Assembly: GCA_903772945.1 (NCBI GenBank)
Contig: CAICTM010000246.1
Location: forward strand, 1 to 64,000
Direction of reading: 5' to 3'
DNA length: 64,000 bases
From: Seminavis robusta
Lineage: Eukaryota; Bacillariophyta; Bacillariophyceae; Naviculales; Naviculaceae
This document shows, piece by piece, positions 41,921-54,763 of this stretch (positions are counted from its first letter, which is position 1; every line of letters begins with the position of its first letter). Under the pieces are notes generated by a model. That model saw nothing but the letters and a program-made list of their open reading frames with translations, made no database searches and was not told where the DNA came from. The translations under genes and the position numbers were made by a program.

Positions 41921-44900
41921 CTACATTACATTGAGCTCTTTGTGTTGCGATGACAAGTTCTTATCGAATCGGGGCCGACTTCGATAGCCGGAGCCGCTGC
42001 TCGTAAGGCTGGTCTTCATTGAGGAACTGATGGAGCTTCGGACCGAGTCGGAGTTGAAATACTTAGGATGCCGGTCGGCCAATGATGATGCCACTGTCAT
42101 GGCACCCCAGGACATCCACAACTCGAAGGATCGCTTCACATACAGCTCGGCCATGTGCATGCGCTCTTGCTTCTGCTCGATGAATTGGAAACACAAGTAG
42201 TTCGCAAAGGCGGCATCCTGTAGGAACCCAGCCCTGCTGGCGGATACAATGGCATCATCATATTTGGCAAGGACAGTTTCACAAGTGGGACCCGTTAAGG
42301 TACAAGTGTTGGTGGACATCATTTCAGCCTCCAACAACTGGAGTTTGTGTACCAGATTGATGGCACCTTCCTTGACAACGGTCCGGAAGTACTTGAGCTC
42401 CTTGTCCGCTTGTGCCTTGTACTTCCACTGGCCATTACGACGATAGTTGGCAATGGCAATGAGTCCGAAGAAGAAGCGACGGCAGCTGTACCAAAAGGCA
42501 GCCTTCATGAAACCAGGCTTGGCTTTGTGCAACGAATCTGCCATCTGGAGAAGGAAAAATGTACAGAAACCAAAGCAAAACTTGTGAGACAAGAGCACCA
42601 GTATCAAAGAAGACAAGCCTTCACGGAACTCACCTCCGTCGCCTTGGCCAGATCACCCATGTAGTACGAGAGGACCATTTGGTAAGATTGGATGGATTGT
42701 GCTCCGCTGTTGTTGTGATTGTACATTTTATTCCTCATTTCAATGACTGTGCCTTCCTCCATGCTTGCTGGGTTTTCCGATCGGCCCGTCAAATTGAGCA
42801 AACATTGCCATAAGGGCGACGCCAAGAAGAAGAACATGACCTGGTTGTATTCCAAGTATCGATTGCAATGTTTCTCCACATCATCCAGCAATGGTCCCAG
42901 TGGAAGCCCTGTGTAGAAGTAATTGACTGAGTAGCCCACCGTGCTTTGAAAAGCATTCCCAATGAGTCCCCGTTTCATGCATGCCTTTTCCGCCACAAGA
43001 TAGTCCTCTAAAACATTGGACGCTGGTTCCAGCCACCATTTCGTGATGGTTGGGATCATGCTGGTAACAGAAAGACTCGATGTGCTGACGCCAAACTTAT
43101 CTACACATTTTGCAGCCAGTTGCCCCAGTCTGTGGGCTTCGCGAATGTCGTGTGATTGGCCGGCAATGAAGGACGCTGCAAAGACAAAGCCTTGGGCGCA
43201 GTTTTTGGACAAGCCGTATTTGAGGGTGATTTGAATCATCTGGGCAGCGACAAGGGTACAGAGTGCCTGCTCTTCCAACTGGTACAGTGGCATTGTCATT
43301 CGATACAGGATCTCCAGCGCAATTTCCTTCTTCCAATCTGAGATGAGAGGGAGGGCCAGAATATCCTCGTTCGACATGGCACTCAGTCGACTCTTCATTT
43401 TCTGATACTCCATTTGGACATAAATGCTGTTGGGCTTGCGAGGGAACTTAATACCCAGGAGATCAAGTTTCCAATAGCAGTATTCCAGCATGTCCGAGAC
43501 ACGCCCCTGCGCCACGTAGCAGTCAAACATGACCACCAACATAGGGATCTTTTCATCACAGTCGGTCGAGTTCTCCATGACTTCCTTGGAGGCAGCCAGT
43601 GCTTCATCGATGTTGCCACAAACATATTCAGTTGTTGCCAAGCAAGAATACAACTTGATGGCCAATTCCCGTTGACATTCAAAGGGTTTGTCTCCCAAAC
43701 AGGCCACACCGGCTTCGAGATAACGAGCCGCAGGCATAAAACTGGAGAGTGCCACTGCCTTTTTCCCAGCGCGATAATTCATCTTGGCAAGTTTGCATTT
43801 CTTGTCATAATCGCAGGAGGTGATACACTCATCGGACCCATCAGCACCCAAATTCAAATGATCGACTGTAGCAAAAAAAGTTGAGTCGTCGTTGAGCAAC
43901 TCTGTTTCATTCATAAGCAAACTACCAATTCTCCAATGCACCTGTGCGACTTCAATGTCTTCTGGTAACAACCCGTATGCTGTGAGTTGTATCATGTCGT
44001 GACTGAATCGGTAATGCGTGTCGTTGAGCTTTATGACAAATTCCTGTTCCAATGCTTGGGCAATGCTGTGATAGACGCATTCGACATTCAGTGCAGAGCG
44101 CGCCTTTTCCAAAGCTCGAATATCAAAATGGGCCCCAAAGCAAGCTGCCAACATGAGGACATTTTGGACGTGTTGCGGCAATTTGTGAATGCGGGATGCC
44201 AAGGTCTGAACGACATTATCTGACAAGGAGGATCGTCGTTTGATGGCTTCGACACTCCATTTCCATTGAAACATCATCATGTCAAATTGCAACAATTCGT
44301 CCTCCTGTAATTTTTCCAAAAAGTGTTTCATAAAGAATAGATTGCCGTGCGTGAATCCATAGACTAAATCGGAGAGTTCTTTGACCGTCTCCACGTCCTT
44401 GCTGAGGGCGTCAGCTAGTAATTCAGAGACCTGTAGATGAGTTAAATCATCCAACAAGACAGTCTGGACTGTCGCTGAGGGAGTGGATTGAGTCAATTCA
44501 TCCTGAAGCTGTTCCTTCCAATCGTAGAACCCCTCAGTGGCAGTGTCTTCCTCGGTGCGGAAGGTGCCACAAATGAGGATATTTTCGAGAGTGTGGTCCA
44601 ACAAGAGGGAGCGGAATATCTGCATGCTGGTCGGACAACTCCAGTGAATATCGTCAGCAGTCAAGACAACAGTCGATAATTTGGCAATGGATCGAACACA
44701 GGCTTTGAATGTAGATGTCAGCACACTCAGAGCATCTTTGGACACTTCAGCTGCCTGCGTCACCACGCTGTCTTCGTCGTCACTGTCAGATGATTTGAAT
44801 TCCTCGCTGGAGTCTTCCTCCAACAAATCGTCTGTCACTGCATTGGTCAAGAAGGACCTCAAGACATGATACTGTCGCTTGTCCAAGGTATCCTTCAGCA

Positions 44901-45204
44901 CTCTTGGGCACATGGTGCCTTCTGCCTTCATGACAGCGTCAATAAGCTGTGACAGGAGGCCTCTCAAGTTCTCCAAGGGAGCATTGGACTTTCGTTGATC
45001 AAATTTGGTTTCAGCCTGCCAACAATTGGATAAGTCACCAAGTGTCTTTCGGATCAGCGTAGACTTGCCTGTTCCACTCTTGCCGCCCAGCAAGACAACT
45101 CTCACAGCACCTTCCCGAGCTTCTTGTAATGCCTTGCGCAACAGGGCTTCTTCCTCACGACGAGGGACGATCGGTAGTTTCAGTCTCTTGGCTTCGACGG
45201 ACAT
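41921..45204 (-). CDS. STAND-like ATPase (AAA_16/COG3899 type) with helical solenoid, two exons
   Basis: Exons 45204-42634 and 42544-41921 (phase 0; 89-nt intron, GTGAGT to CTCCAG) give 1064 residues. Walker A is GGKSGTGKST (residues 40-49) and Walker B is VVLTADDIHW (179-188). Both sit in an N-terminal NTPase like that of the large 'predicted ATPase' module found with Ser/Thr kinases, cyclases and histidine kinases (family knowledge). A winged-helix-like segment (HVQNVLMLAACFG, about 355) and a long TPR-like helical region follow. The C-terminal 50 residues are Ser-rich (SSISSSMKTSLTSSGSG). No kinase or cyclase domain is present in the frame or nearby, so this looks like a stand-alone signalling switch. 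An acidic Ser/Asp insert lies at about 128-148. Confidence 0.75.
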
Positions 45205-48192
45205 GTTTGAAGTAAGTTACTAGTACTACTAGTATTGTTGTTGTTTGCGGCAATAATGATGGAAGAGGACGACAAAAAGCAAAGGAGGTCGACAGAAGAG
45301 GTGCCTCGCGATGAACTGGAGGTCTGCTCTTGAAAGCAAGTCGTGTGGATCTGAGAGGAACGTCATTGTCAACGAACTTTGGCTCTTGGCTGGCAGCTGG
45401 AGCTGACGGTGGAAGAACATTTAACATACCGGTACTGTAACTGACGACTGACACAAAGACACCAAGCGTATGTTTCGATAGATGGTATGGTGCAAGGAAA
45501 GATATAACAAGGTCATTAATTAAGTCAGAGATAGAAGGAAACAGATCTTTAATTGATACAAGTAGTCAAGTAGTCCATACTTAAAAGAAGTGATGTGTGA
45601 GGCGAAATAAATCACGTTTTGAGTGGTCATTAAACAGAGCTTCCTGGAAGTTCGACAATTCGAACAGCTGCGAGTTCCTGTGTTCCCATGTCACTCCTCC
45701 CTGTCTGAAGACATTCGAATATTCGGCTCAGACGAACAGCTACGACTGTACACTGTACAGTCGTACCCACCAAGCCGTCACCACAATCCGATGTTCCGAT
45801 CAGCGACCAAGCAGTGGGAACTGGGAGCCAACGAGCATTGAGCAGCAATTCGATCCTCATTACAGCTTCCTCGGTTTCCTTCTTGCCCTGGTCTGGCAAT
45901 ACGATTCTCGAAGAGCTTCTGCGTGCCAGTGGGACAACTACGGTACAGCGCGCTGGCAAAGCAGTCCTGAAGATGGCTGGGTGGTCCATTGGAAAATCCT
46001 GTGGCCTGTGGCACCTCCTTTGTTTGAATGGGGATGAACCCTCCTCGGGTAGGCCAACTCGGGCCTTCAAAACGAGCCACCTTTCCCGAACCAAAGTGGT
46101 GGAGCTGTACTGTCCGCACCATTTTCGCTCGTGCAGATACTATAGTACCGGTACGTAGCTAGCTATTTCCATCTGGGCGCACCGGTACGGTACAGTATGA
46201 TTCTGTGATGGAAATACCCAGCCTTTGCTACTTGGTCCACGGCCCCTAGTCACAATTACCAGCAGTCGCTGTCACGGAACTCTCTTTCCATAGTCTGCGC
46301 AACTACCGGTAGCTTATCAATGTATGCTGACTAAAACGGAAATCGAAGCACTCCAGAAACTGGGTGTGGACTTCGTTCAAGCACTAGATAGGTATTTGTG
46401 CGCCGTGCAGAATACCACCACTTCGAGCTGGAATCGAACACACACCGTCCGTTCCAGTCAGCAATGGACTAGCTAAGGAAGAGTTGAGTCGATTAGCAAT
46501 TGGAGTCTGCTTCGGAGATCTTCTACTATTGATCAGCTTCAGGCTCGAGGCGCCTATTCTTTGCTTTATTGGAGCCCAAATGCTACGAGACACTAGAACC
46601 GGAAGAGTGAGTTCTCAAAGGAGTATTTACGGATGATGGATACCAACCGGACTAGCCCAGGGTGACAAGCTAATGCCGGGTACTTTATATAGTGGCGTCT
46701 CTCTCTTGGTGCAGCGCATGACGTTGACAGTCCAACCATGAGCGCTGACGAGCGAGAAGTCTTGCAAGCCTCGAGGTAATAGTATTGAGCGACTATGATG
46801 GACTTGCACCGGAGTGTGCAAATGCAGCGTCGGAGATTTCAATCTACCGGTGATTCCTTAACCTCACCGAGGAAGTTTTCGTGGCACAATCCATGACAGA
46901 TGCTTCTTCCATACTCTCGATGTGCTGACATCATCCTTGATTTTCGTTTTTCCACATCCACTCAACATACCAAAGCCCACTGCTGTGAATGGACCTACAT
47001 GTAGGGGTGTTTGGTTTTATCGACCTTCGATGTTTTGAATTTCCTTACGGGATCCGCCAGTGTAGATTGCGGTAGATGTACCGGTACAGATCAGCACCAC
47101 CTTCCTCTGGAAGTGCGATGCTGGTGAGGGTGCCATTGGCTACCTCTCTGTGAGATTGAGCTTGCTTTGTCTGTGCAAGGCTAATCAATGCTTCGGCTGC
47201 GACACAGGAACGATTCATCCAACCTGATCAGAAGCAGCACCCACGAGCTAACTTCTATCGAGAAGGACAAGCGGCCTGTGGCGAAGCAATTTTCTAATTG
47301 TGCGGCTGCATTTGTAAGCGGCCAAGCTACATTGCCTCACGATCTGTTGGTACGTGTACTGGTATGTCGAGTGGAGACCACATAAGATTCGATTCAATCG
47401 TACGGCCCGTACCTATCGGTACCTCCACCGGAAGGTTGTTCATTGAGGCACATCTTTCTGCATGTATTGCACCGTTCGTTTGAGGCCATCCGATCGAGTG
47501 CGGGCGCAAAAATTGTTGTGACCGAGAAGCGACGTTGACACATACGATAACCACTGACATGGCATCGAGTGCTTTAGCTGGTGGTACGATACGAATGCGG
47601 CTGTGTAAGCTTCAATCGTTGCAAACGTACCTACAAGGGAGTTGGCGTTCTTTGAGTCGCTCGCAACTTCTTGTGGCATCGTCGTCGTTTCGGGTGCCGT
47701 GCTGCCTGCCTCCAAAGGAACGATCTCAGCTGCAAGATTCTTCTTCGTGATCTTGTTCCGGTACGGCACCGTTCTTTTGGCAGGCTTAGAATTTAAAACC
47801 CCATCAGTTCTCAGCTACAAGAATGTCAAGGATGCACCCTCAAATCAAACTAATGGTTGTGGATTGCTTGAATCTCCCTACTAGCTAGCTCGGACGCTAA
47901 GTGGCACGCTGCGGCAATGCAGTTTTACCCTTTGACATGGAGGCATACAAGAAGTTCGATTACATGACATTGTACCCTCTCTTCGAAGTTGATAGCTGCG
48001 TGAAATGGAGGAGACCAAGATTTGGAGTGACTCCCAAAGCTCCTCACCACAAGAAACGGTTTTGTCACGACCCTTAATTCCCATTTCAATGCATTAACTC
48101 TTTTAGCCCAGGAGTTCACAGATCGGGCAAACCTCAGGTTGATTGAAAGGGCCGGAAATCACGATTTTATGAGTCCAAACCAATTGATCAAT
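45205..48192. other. Long intergenic region
   Basis: About 3 kb without a supportable gene. Overlapping ORFs on both strands at 45.6-46.2 kb show no domain, no homology to other parts of the window and no splice logic. Palindromic ACCGGTACGG/CTAGCTAG clusters are dense (about 45428, 46142, 46180, 46308, 47079, 47410). A tRNA-like GGAATCGAAC word at about 46432 lacks a foldable cloverleaf. Confidence 0.4.
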
Positions 48193-48365
48193 TCGAAACC
48201 TAAATATAAAATCGAAGCCTAAATATAAAATCGAAACCAAAGTATCAAACCGAAACCAAATTACTATTGTAATTAACTAGTAAAATCAAGCCGAAACCAA
48301 AATATAAGATCGAAGCCTAAATATAAAATCGAAACCAAAGTATCAAACGGAAACACAAGTATAAA
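48193..48365. repeat. AT-rich nested tandem repeat
   Basis: Short units of the form TCGAAACCTAAATATAAAA are repeated. A block with ATCGAAGCCTAAATATAAAA at 48211 recurs 98 bases later at 48309. The composition is much more AT-rich than the surroundings. The array lies 165-340 bases upstream of BspA-like gene B and is absent upstream of gene A. Confidence 0.75.
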
Positions 48366-48530
48366 TCGGAATTTGGTGTAAATCGCGATTTCGGGCCGTT
48401 TCAATGCTAAATCGAAGGACAAAACCCTCACAAAAAAAGACCGAGAAAAGTATTTTCGTTCCTAATTATAAAACCACAAAAGAACGAAAACTGAAAAGAC
48501 CCCAACAGGCAATTCAACGGCAACTCAATC

Positions 48531-51328
48531 ATGAAGCTTACAGCGTTACTGGTTGCATTGTGGTCAACCTCCGTACAACTCTCTCCGTCTGCTTCTTCCT
48601 TGGAGTTAGCACCAAACAAGAACTTGCGAAAGCTTGCCAACCATGATGCCGCTACAAGTACCATTGAAGATAAACCTTCAAACCTTCAAGATTTAGCAGA
48701 TTTGGTTGCTGGTCTCCAGAACCAGATCGCGCTGTTGAATACTCAATGCGAAGATAATTTCTCCACGTTGAGTGCCCGTTTGGATGAAGAGTCCAAAGAG
48801 AGGGCGCGACTCACTGCACATGTCAACGATATGGAATCCAACACCAACAATAATAATGGATCAATGAGCTCCACTGCTGCCTACAATGAAGAAGATTTTC
48901 ATGACTACATGAAAAAACTAGACCACATGGAAGCAAAAATGGAACAGCTCCAGGATTCTGCCACTGAAAACTTCAACCTCCAAGGACATCGTCATCTGGC
49001 AGAAACCTTGCAAGATGTCATCAGCAAAACAGCATGCATCAGTGATGCTAGTGATGGCACCAAGTTCTGGGTGGACAACAACTGCCTTACAAACTTTTAT
49101 GTATACCCATGCTTTCCGGATAGAGCCACTCTAGACACTGCATTGGGAGATATTGGGACTGCTGAGGTGACTTATGGGCCAATCTACAGCTGGTGCTTTG
49201 AAGAGATGTCAATGAGTGGTCTGTTCTCCTCAATGAGTAGTTTTGATGAAGACATCGGCGGCTGGAATGTCTCTCTTGTACATGATATGACAGAAACGTT
49301 CCGCTCTGCAACAACTTTCAACCAAGACATCTCAAGTTGGGATGTAAGCCGCGTTACTGACATGTATCAGATGTTTTATAATGCTCGGGTCTTCAATGGT
49401 GACATTTCCAGTTGGGATGTTGGCAAAGTTACAACTTCCGAGCAAATGTTTTATGATGCCAGTGTTTTCAACCAGTCCTTAGCAGATTGGGATGTAAGCC
49501 AAGTGACAAGCATGAAATTCATGTTTCGTAGCGCTAATTATTTCAACCAAGACCTCTCAAGTTGGGATACTAGCAAGGTGGAAGACAGTAAGTTACTGTC
49601 GCCTTTGTTGCCAACCCAGTTATCGACAATGACGACATTCTTGTTGTCGCTTGTTCGTTCTAACCCACTCGACACACTGCTTGTTCAGTCTCTTGGATTT
49701 TTTCATCAGCAGATTCTTTCAACGGCGATATTTCAACCTGGGATGTCAGCAAAGTTACCACTATGGAATCCATGTTCAGAGGTGCCCACGGCTTTAACCG
49801 AGACTTGTCTAGGTGGGATGTCAGCAAGGTGACAACTCTTTACGGTATGTTCATATACACTGAACTATTCAACCAAGACATCTCCATGTGGAATGTTAGC
49901 CAAGTCCAAACCATGGCAGCCATGTTTCCGCACGCTTACAGGTTCAACCAAGACCTCTCTAATTGGGATGTTAGCCAGGTAACTGCCACAAAATTGATGT
50001 TCTATTGGTCACAAGCCTTCAATGGAGACCTATCCAGCTGGGAGGTTGGAAAAGTTACAGACATGAAAGGAATGTTTGCCGGAGCAAATTTCAACATTGA
50101 CCTTTCCAATTGGGATGTCAGTCTGGTTACAACCATGGAGAAAATGTTTGAAGAGACCTCTTTCAACCAAGATCTTTCCAGCTGGAACATGACCAGTGTT
50201 GTCAACACACACAAGATGTTTGATGGTGCAGTGTCTTTTCAGCAAGACTTGTGTGAATGGCAAACAAAGCTGTCAACAGCAGCATCTGTTTCAGGCATGT
50301 TTTCTGGAACAAATTGCACTTATGATGAAAATGGTGGTACTCCCCAATTGTTGAATGATTATTGGGCTGATCTCTGTTCTCAATGTGTTATTCCTTCGGA
50401 TTCACCTTCTGCACTGCCATCAAGCAGCCCAAGCAAAAGCAGCAGCCCAAGTATGTATCCCTCTACAACCACCAATCCATCAAGTATCCCAACCAGCCAA
50501 CCCAGTATTTTCCCTAGTAGCATACCATCAAGTTTGCCAACCAAGCAACCCAGCAAACTTCCCACCCAGAGTCCCAGTCTGAATCCAACCACAGAACCAT
50601 CAAGCAACCCAAGCTCACCTCCATCAACAAGTGGCAGTCCCAGCAGTTCTCCTTCAAGATTCTGTTTTGATTCCCGTACAACGCTTCTGGAAAAACTGGA
50701 TAACATTGCAGAGGCCGAGCTAGAGTATGGTCCAATCTACAACTGGTGCTTCCATGAAATGTCCTTTGAGCAGCTTTTTAGCACTCAACGATACGACAAT
50801 GCTGGTGCCTTCAACTACGATATTGGTGGATGGGATGTTAGTCAAGTTTTGAGTTTTCAGAATATGTTTTACGGTGCCTCAAGCTTTGACCAGGACATTT
50901 CAGGATGGGCCACCAGCAAGGTGGCAAGTCTTGCCAACATGTTCTATGGAGCTAGTTCTTTCAATAAAGCCTTATCTGACTGGGATGTGAGCAAGGTGCA
51001 AGGGATGGGAAACATGTTCCGTGGAGCCACAGCCTTTGACCAGGACATTTCCAGCTGGGATACAAGTAAGGTTGTTTCTATGCTCAACATGTTCAATGGA
51101 GCCAGCTCTTTCAACCAAGATGTGTCAAGTTGGGATGTGACCAGTGTCACCGATGTCAAAGGCATGTTCAACCGAGCCAGCTCTTTCAACCATGACTTGT
51201 GTGCATGGAAGTCAGAATTGTCTATGGATGCATCTAGTTGGGGTGTCTTCCTTTATACTGCTTGCCCCAAGGCTGTCACTCCATCCAATGATGGCACTGT
51301 TTGGACTGATCTTTGCTATGCATGTTAG
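48531..51328 (+). CDS. BspA-like (DUF285) surface protein B, two exons
   Basis: Exons 48531-49587 and 49713-51328 (phase 1, 125-nt intron) give 890 residues. A signal peptide (MKLTALLVALWSTSVQLSPS) is followed by a coiled-coil-like region (about 50-145). The shared block RHLAETLQDVI..TACISDASDG and CFPDRATLDTALGD comes next. Then come about 12 DUF285 units, a Ser/Pro stalk, five more units and the end DGTVWTDLCYAC. The intron lies inside a DUF285 unit. In gene A the corresponding 30 nt are coding, so splicing here removes about eight residues of that unit. The acceptor is CAGCAG, so two products differing by one residue are possible. The last 990 nt are about 99% identical to gene A. Confidence 0.8.
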
Positions 51329-52016
51329 ACACGCAAGTCCACACCAAGTCACTCTTTTCATTGCACCCCCCTACTGACAACAACAGAATTGTTTCATTCA
51401 ACCACACAGCACACCAAACTTCATCATAGAAACCTCCCATTGAGGGCCCAAAGCAAGAACATGAAAACAAGAAAAATGGGAAGGAGAAACAAAGAAACAG
51501 TCAAAACACACACAAATGCATACCAGTAGTAGCCAACTGTGCTTGCAAGGAAAGGAGTTACATGTATTCCATGCCTTGCTGTTGAGCTAGATCAGTTGGC
51601 GTAGTTCTTATTTATACATCCAACACCCTTGAATGTAACATTGCAAGTAGCAAGATAGCTAGCGAGCTAGCAAGCTAGTCTAGCGTTGCTTTACCGGTTC
51701 TGCATATGGTTTGGGTGGCATACCTGTCTGCTGTTGTGGACCATCACCATCCAGAAGTGGTTAAAGCAGCTACAGGTACCAGGCGGATGCTATCCCGGTA
51801 AGTCCACTCATCGTACAAAGGCTGGAACAACTACATGTATGTACATCTGGCTCCAACTAGCTAGCAGCCGGTAGCCAGATATGCAACCATCACTCTACTA
51901 GAAGAGAGAACAGCCATCAACACCACCTCTTGGAGAGAAGTGTTGTTGGATGGCTAGGCACAAGAAGGATCCATATTGAGAGGATTTATAGATTGTCTAC
52001 TGAGCTAAGGTCCACT
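51329..52016. repeat. Downstream arm of the segmental duplication, copy B
   Basis: Matches 36928-37430 in patches (see that entry). It also holds TAGCTAGCGAGCTAGCAAGCTAG at about 51656. No gene is seen. Confidence 0.6.
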
Positions 52017-54763
52017 TCACAGGAATCGACGCAAGTCTCTTGACGAAACCTCATACGTCCCATTATCTTCATCATCGTCAAGGAAGCGGATCCGATATCG
52101 TTCTTCTTCTTTGACGGCAGTTACCGACACGATTTTAGCCTTGAAGAAGCTGTCTCCATCCACACGTACGTCAACAGTTTCATTCACCTGGTAGGGCTTG
52201 AATGGTCGAACACAGCTACGGCACAAACCAAGGTCTTCTTCCCCGTCGTTATAGACCACATCATAGGAATCGCGATCCGCACTGGCGTCCATGAGAACTC
52301 CTTTGTAGTATTCTTTGAAGGATAGAAAAGCAACGGACGCTGTTAGGAACACTGACCAACTGCTATGTGTCGCATTGTGTTCGGTGCAGGCTTACCGTTG
52401 TGTTCACCCTGGTATTTCCCTTCCACCGTGTCGCCAGTTGTCACCCATGCGCCACGAAACGGTTCGTTCAGGGTAGGAGGCGACGACGGAATCTTCGACT
52501 GTTTTGCTGGGGTCGCTGGCACTGTACTGGCCGGAAACAAGCATCGTTTTCCAATACGTTGGACAAACACTGTTGCTCGAGGCCGTTCATCGGGCTCCTT
52601 AGCGGATGGAGGATTTCTCCCTGCGAGAAGGATCCGACTGGTCCAAGAGCCCAAGTAGTTGGTTACAGTGGATTGTTGCATGGTGGTGTGCCGCCATACT
52701 CCAAATTTTGTTTCGCCCTTCAAAAAGTCGAGCTCTCGCATCAATGCAGACGTCAAAGGGTGTTGTTCCCTTAGCAGTTCCTGTCGACAAAAGGCAATGG
52801 CAACTTCGTCCAAAAGATCTGTCCACCGTCCGGCTTCCATTTGATGCAAGAGGCGTCCCTGGTGTCGTTGAAGCATGGTATCAAACACCAAGAAATCGCA
52901 CAGGTGATTCTGAAGCGAGGGCGAAAGCCCACCAAAGCCAGTGGCGTGGTCGTCAATCAGTTCCTTCCAGATAATATTCCCGGGTTGACTGTACTCCAGA
53001 ATGTTGGCATAGGATGCCAAATACCAAGCATCATAGTGAGGTGCCACCAATACATCGTTTCGATTTGGGAGCGTGTACGGTGCAGGATCCTCCTCTGTTG
53101 CTGGGGCCACAAGATGAATCTCGGGGTCCGAGAAAGGCTGGAATAGCTTGCCTGATCGCACCAACCGCGCCCAGTTGGATTGCGAGAGGCTCGTCACATA
53201 TTGCAATGCCAATGCTAGGACCACTCCGTGCAGTATCAGTAGCCTAACCACGTTCCGTGTCAAGACAGCGGCACCCGAGTGCGCATTGTCCTGCACAAGG
53301 GCCACCACCGCGGACACAAGCAGCAGGCCCACCATAGCCAGCCCCAATGCCAGCTGATGTGACATGGCCAAGAACTCCTTGACCTTTTGGACCGTGGTCA
53401 CCAAAAAGTCATGCCAGCCTCCATCGACAGGCCAGTCGTCCTCGTCTTCTTCCTCGTCGACAGTGCCTTGCAACCACGTCGGGAGCCATGCAAATCCACC
53501 CTGCTCCAGTACAAAGGTTTCCAATGTATCCCGCGTGTAACCATTATCTCCATTGGCCATTCTCATCAATGCCACCGTGGTCATGTCCCATCCCCAATCG
53601 CTGCCACGTGGCTTGTACAACCCCAGCGACCGCAATGTCCTCCACGGAAGTGCCATTTTTGTGGGAGCATGTCCAAAATCATCCAGCGTGTGTCCCCAAT
53701 GTTGCCAATTGATCGAGTAGGATCCACCTTGCCCAATCATTCTCGATTCCACGGCATTGAAGTTGTACCGCGGACGAGGAGCAAACGTCAAAATAAACAC
53801 CACTCGGTCCATCCCATTGGGATCGGTATAGGCCGTTCCACGATGCGTCGTTTGTTGATTGACTAGGGCACCCCATCCCTTGGGCCACACACCGTCACCT
53901 GCAGCCGACACGGCATAGTCCTCACAGATTTCTTCGGCCGATGCTCCATCCCCACACATTTGTGTTCCCGGACAAATTTGTGTCGCCCCCATTTGTTTCG
54001 TCGTGTCTTGTAGGGGAATAAAGAGGGAATAGGACGGTATAAAACTCCGTGCGTACTTGGCCGCCGATCCTTCCGGTACAACATCTTGATGAAAGTTTTG
54101 CATGCCAGCTCCTTTGGTACTCGTAATGGCGGTGAATTCGATAATGGCCGGATTACGGCCCAGCACTTGTTCCAGCATGGGTTTCAAAACGGGATGGGTA
54201 GCAATTTCCTTGAGCGCAGCTGGAATACTCTCGTCTTGATCGACTTGAATTCCAAAGCTGTGCCGATTTTTGCCGTTAATAACCCAGAATCCTTCTTGTC
54301 GTTTGTTTTCTTCCACGATAAAAGCTCGTAGGATATCGGCGGTGGTATTGGTCAAGATATCGGGAAGAATAGTGACCCCATGAACTTGCATGTGTTCCAC
54401 CATTTCGTCCGTAGTCCAGTCGGGTTCTGCCACCAGTTCTTCCACGGAATTGGCGGTAATGTCATCTTCGGTACAGTAGTAGTGGTAAGATGTGACTTCG
54501 GTATCGGAACGGATTTCGGTCCATTTCATGGCTTTTCGCAACGGCTCCAGATAATCATGATGGACTTGCTCCAAGACATACAAGGAAGTGTACGCCGTAA
54601 AGAGGAGTAGCAGAGGAAGATCCATCAAGAGAGTGCGAAGGATTATCCATAAAATGCGACTACGTGGAGACGTAGTTCTGGGACTACTGGTATTCTTGCC
54701 GTCGTGGGAGGCTGTCTTGGAAGAGGGAGGAGTTGGCGGCACCAACGTGGAAGGATTCATCAT
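52017..54763 (-). CDS. Phytanoyl-CoA dioxygenase-like membrane protein fused to a Tudor-like domain
   Basis: Exons 54763-52396 and 52312-52017 (phase 1, 83-nt intron) give 887 residues. A TM lies at about residues 36-62. The PhyH-like 2-oxoglutarate/Fe(II) oxygenase domain spans about 110-345: GVTILPDIL, the metal-binding HQD in MQNFHQDVVPEG, the distal His in TTHRGTAYTD and the Arg in RVVFILTFAPR. Two more hydrophobic helices follow at about 462-515. The C-terminal 110 residues are Tudor/Agenet-like, and the intron splits this domain exactly: GDTVEGKYQGEHN joins EYYKGVLMDAS, then YDVVYNDGEEDLGL. PhyH enzymes hydroxylate lipids or small molecules (family knowledge). A methyl-reader-like fold at the end of a membrane oxygenase is odd, and its ligand is unknown. 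Confidence 0.8.

Noticed and set aside
45597-46158. Overlapping ORFs on both strands
   Set aside because: No recognisable motif in any frame. Open frames on both strands suggest base-composition effects rather than genes.
46400-46500. tRNA-like word TTCGATTCCAGC on the minus strand
   Set aside because: T-arm stem does not pair and no acceptor or anticodon stem can be drawn.
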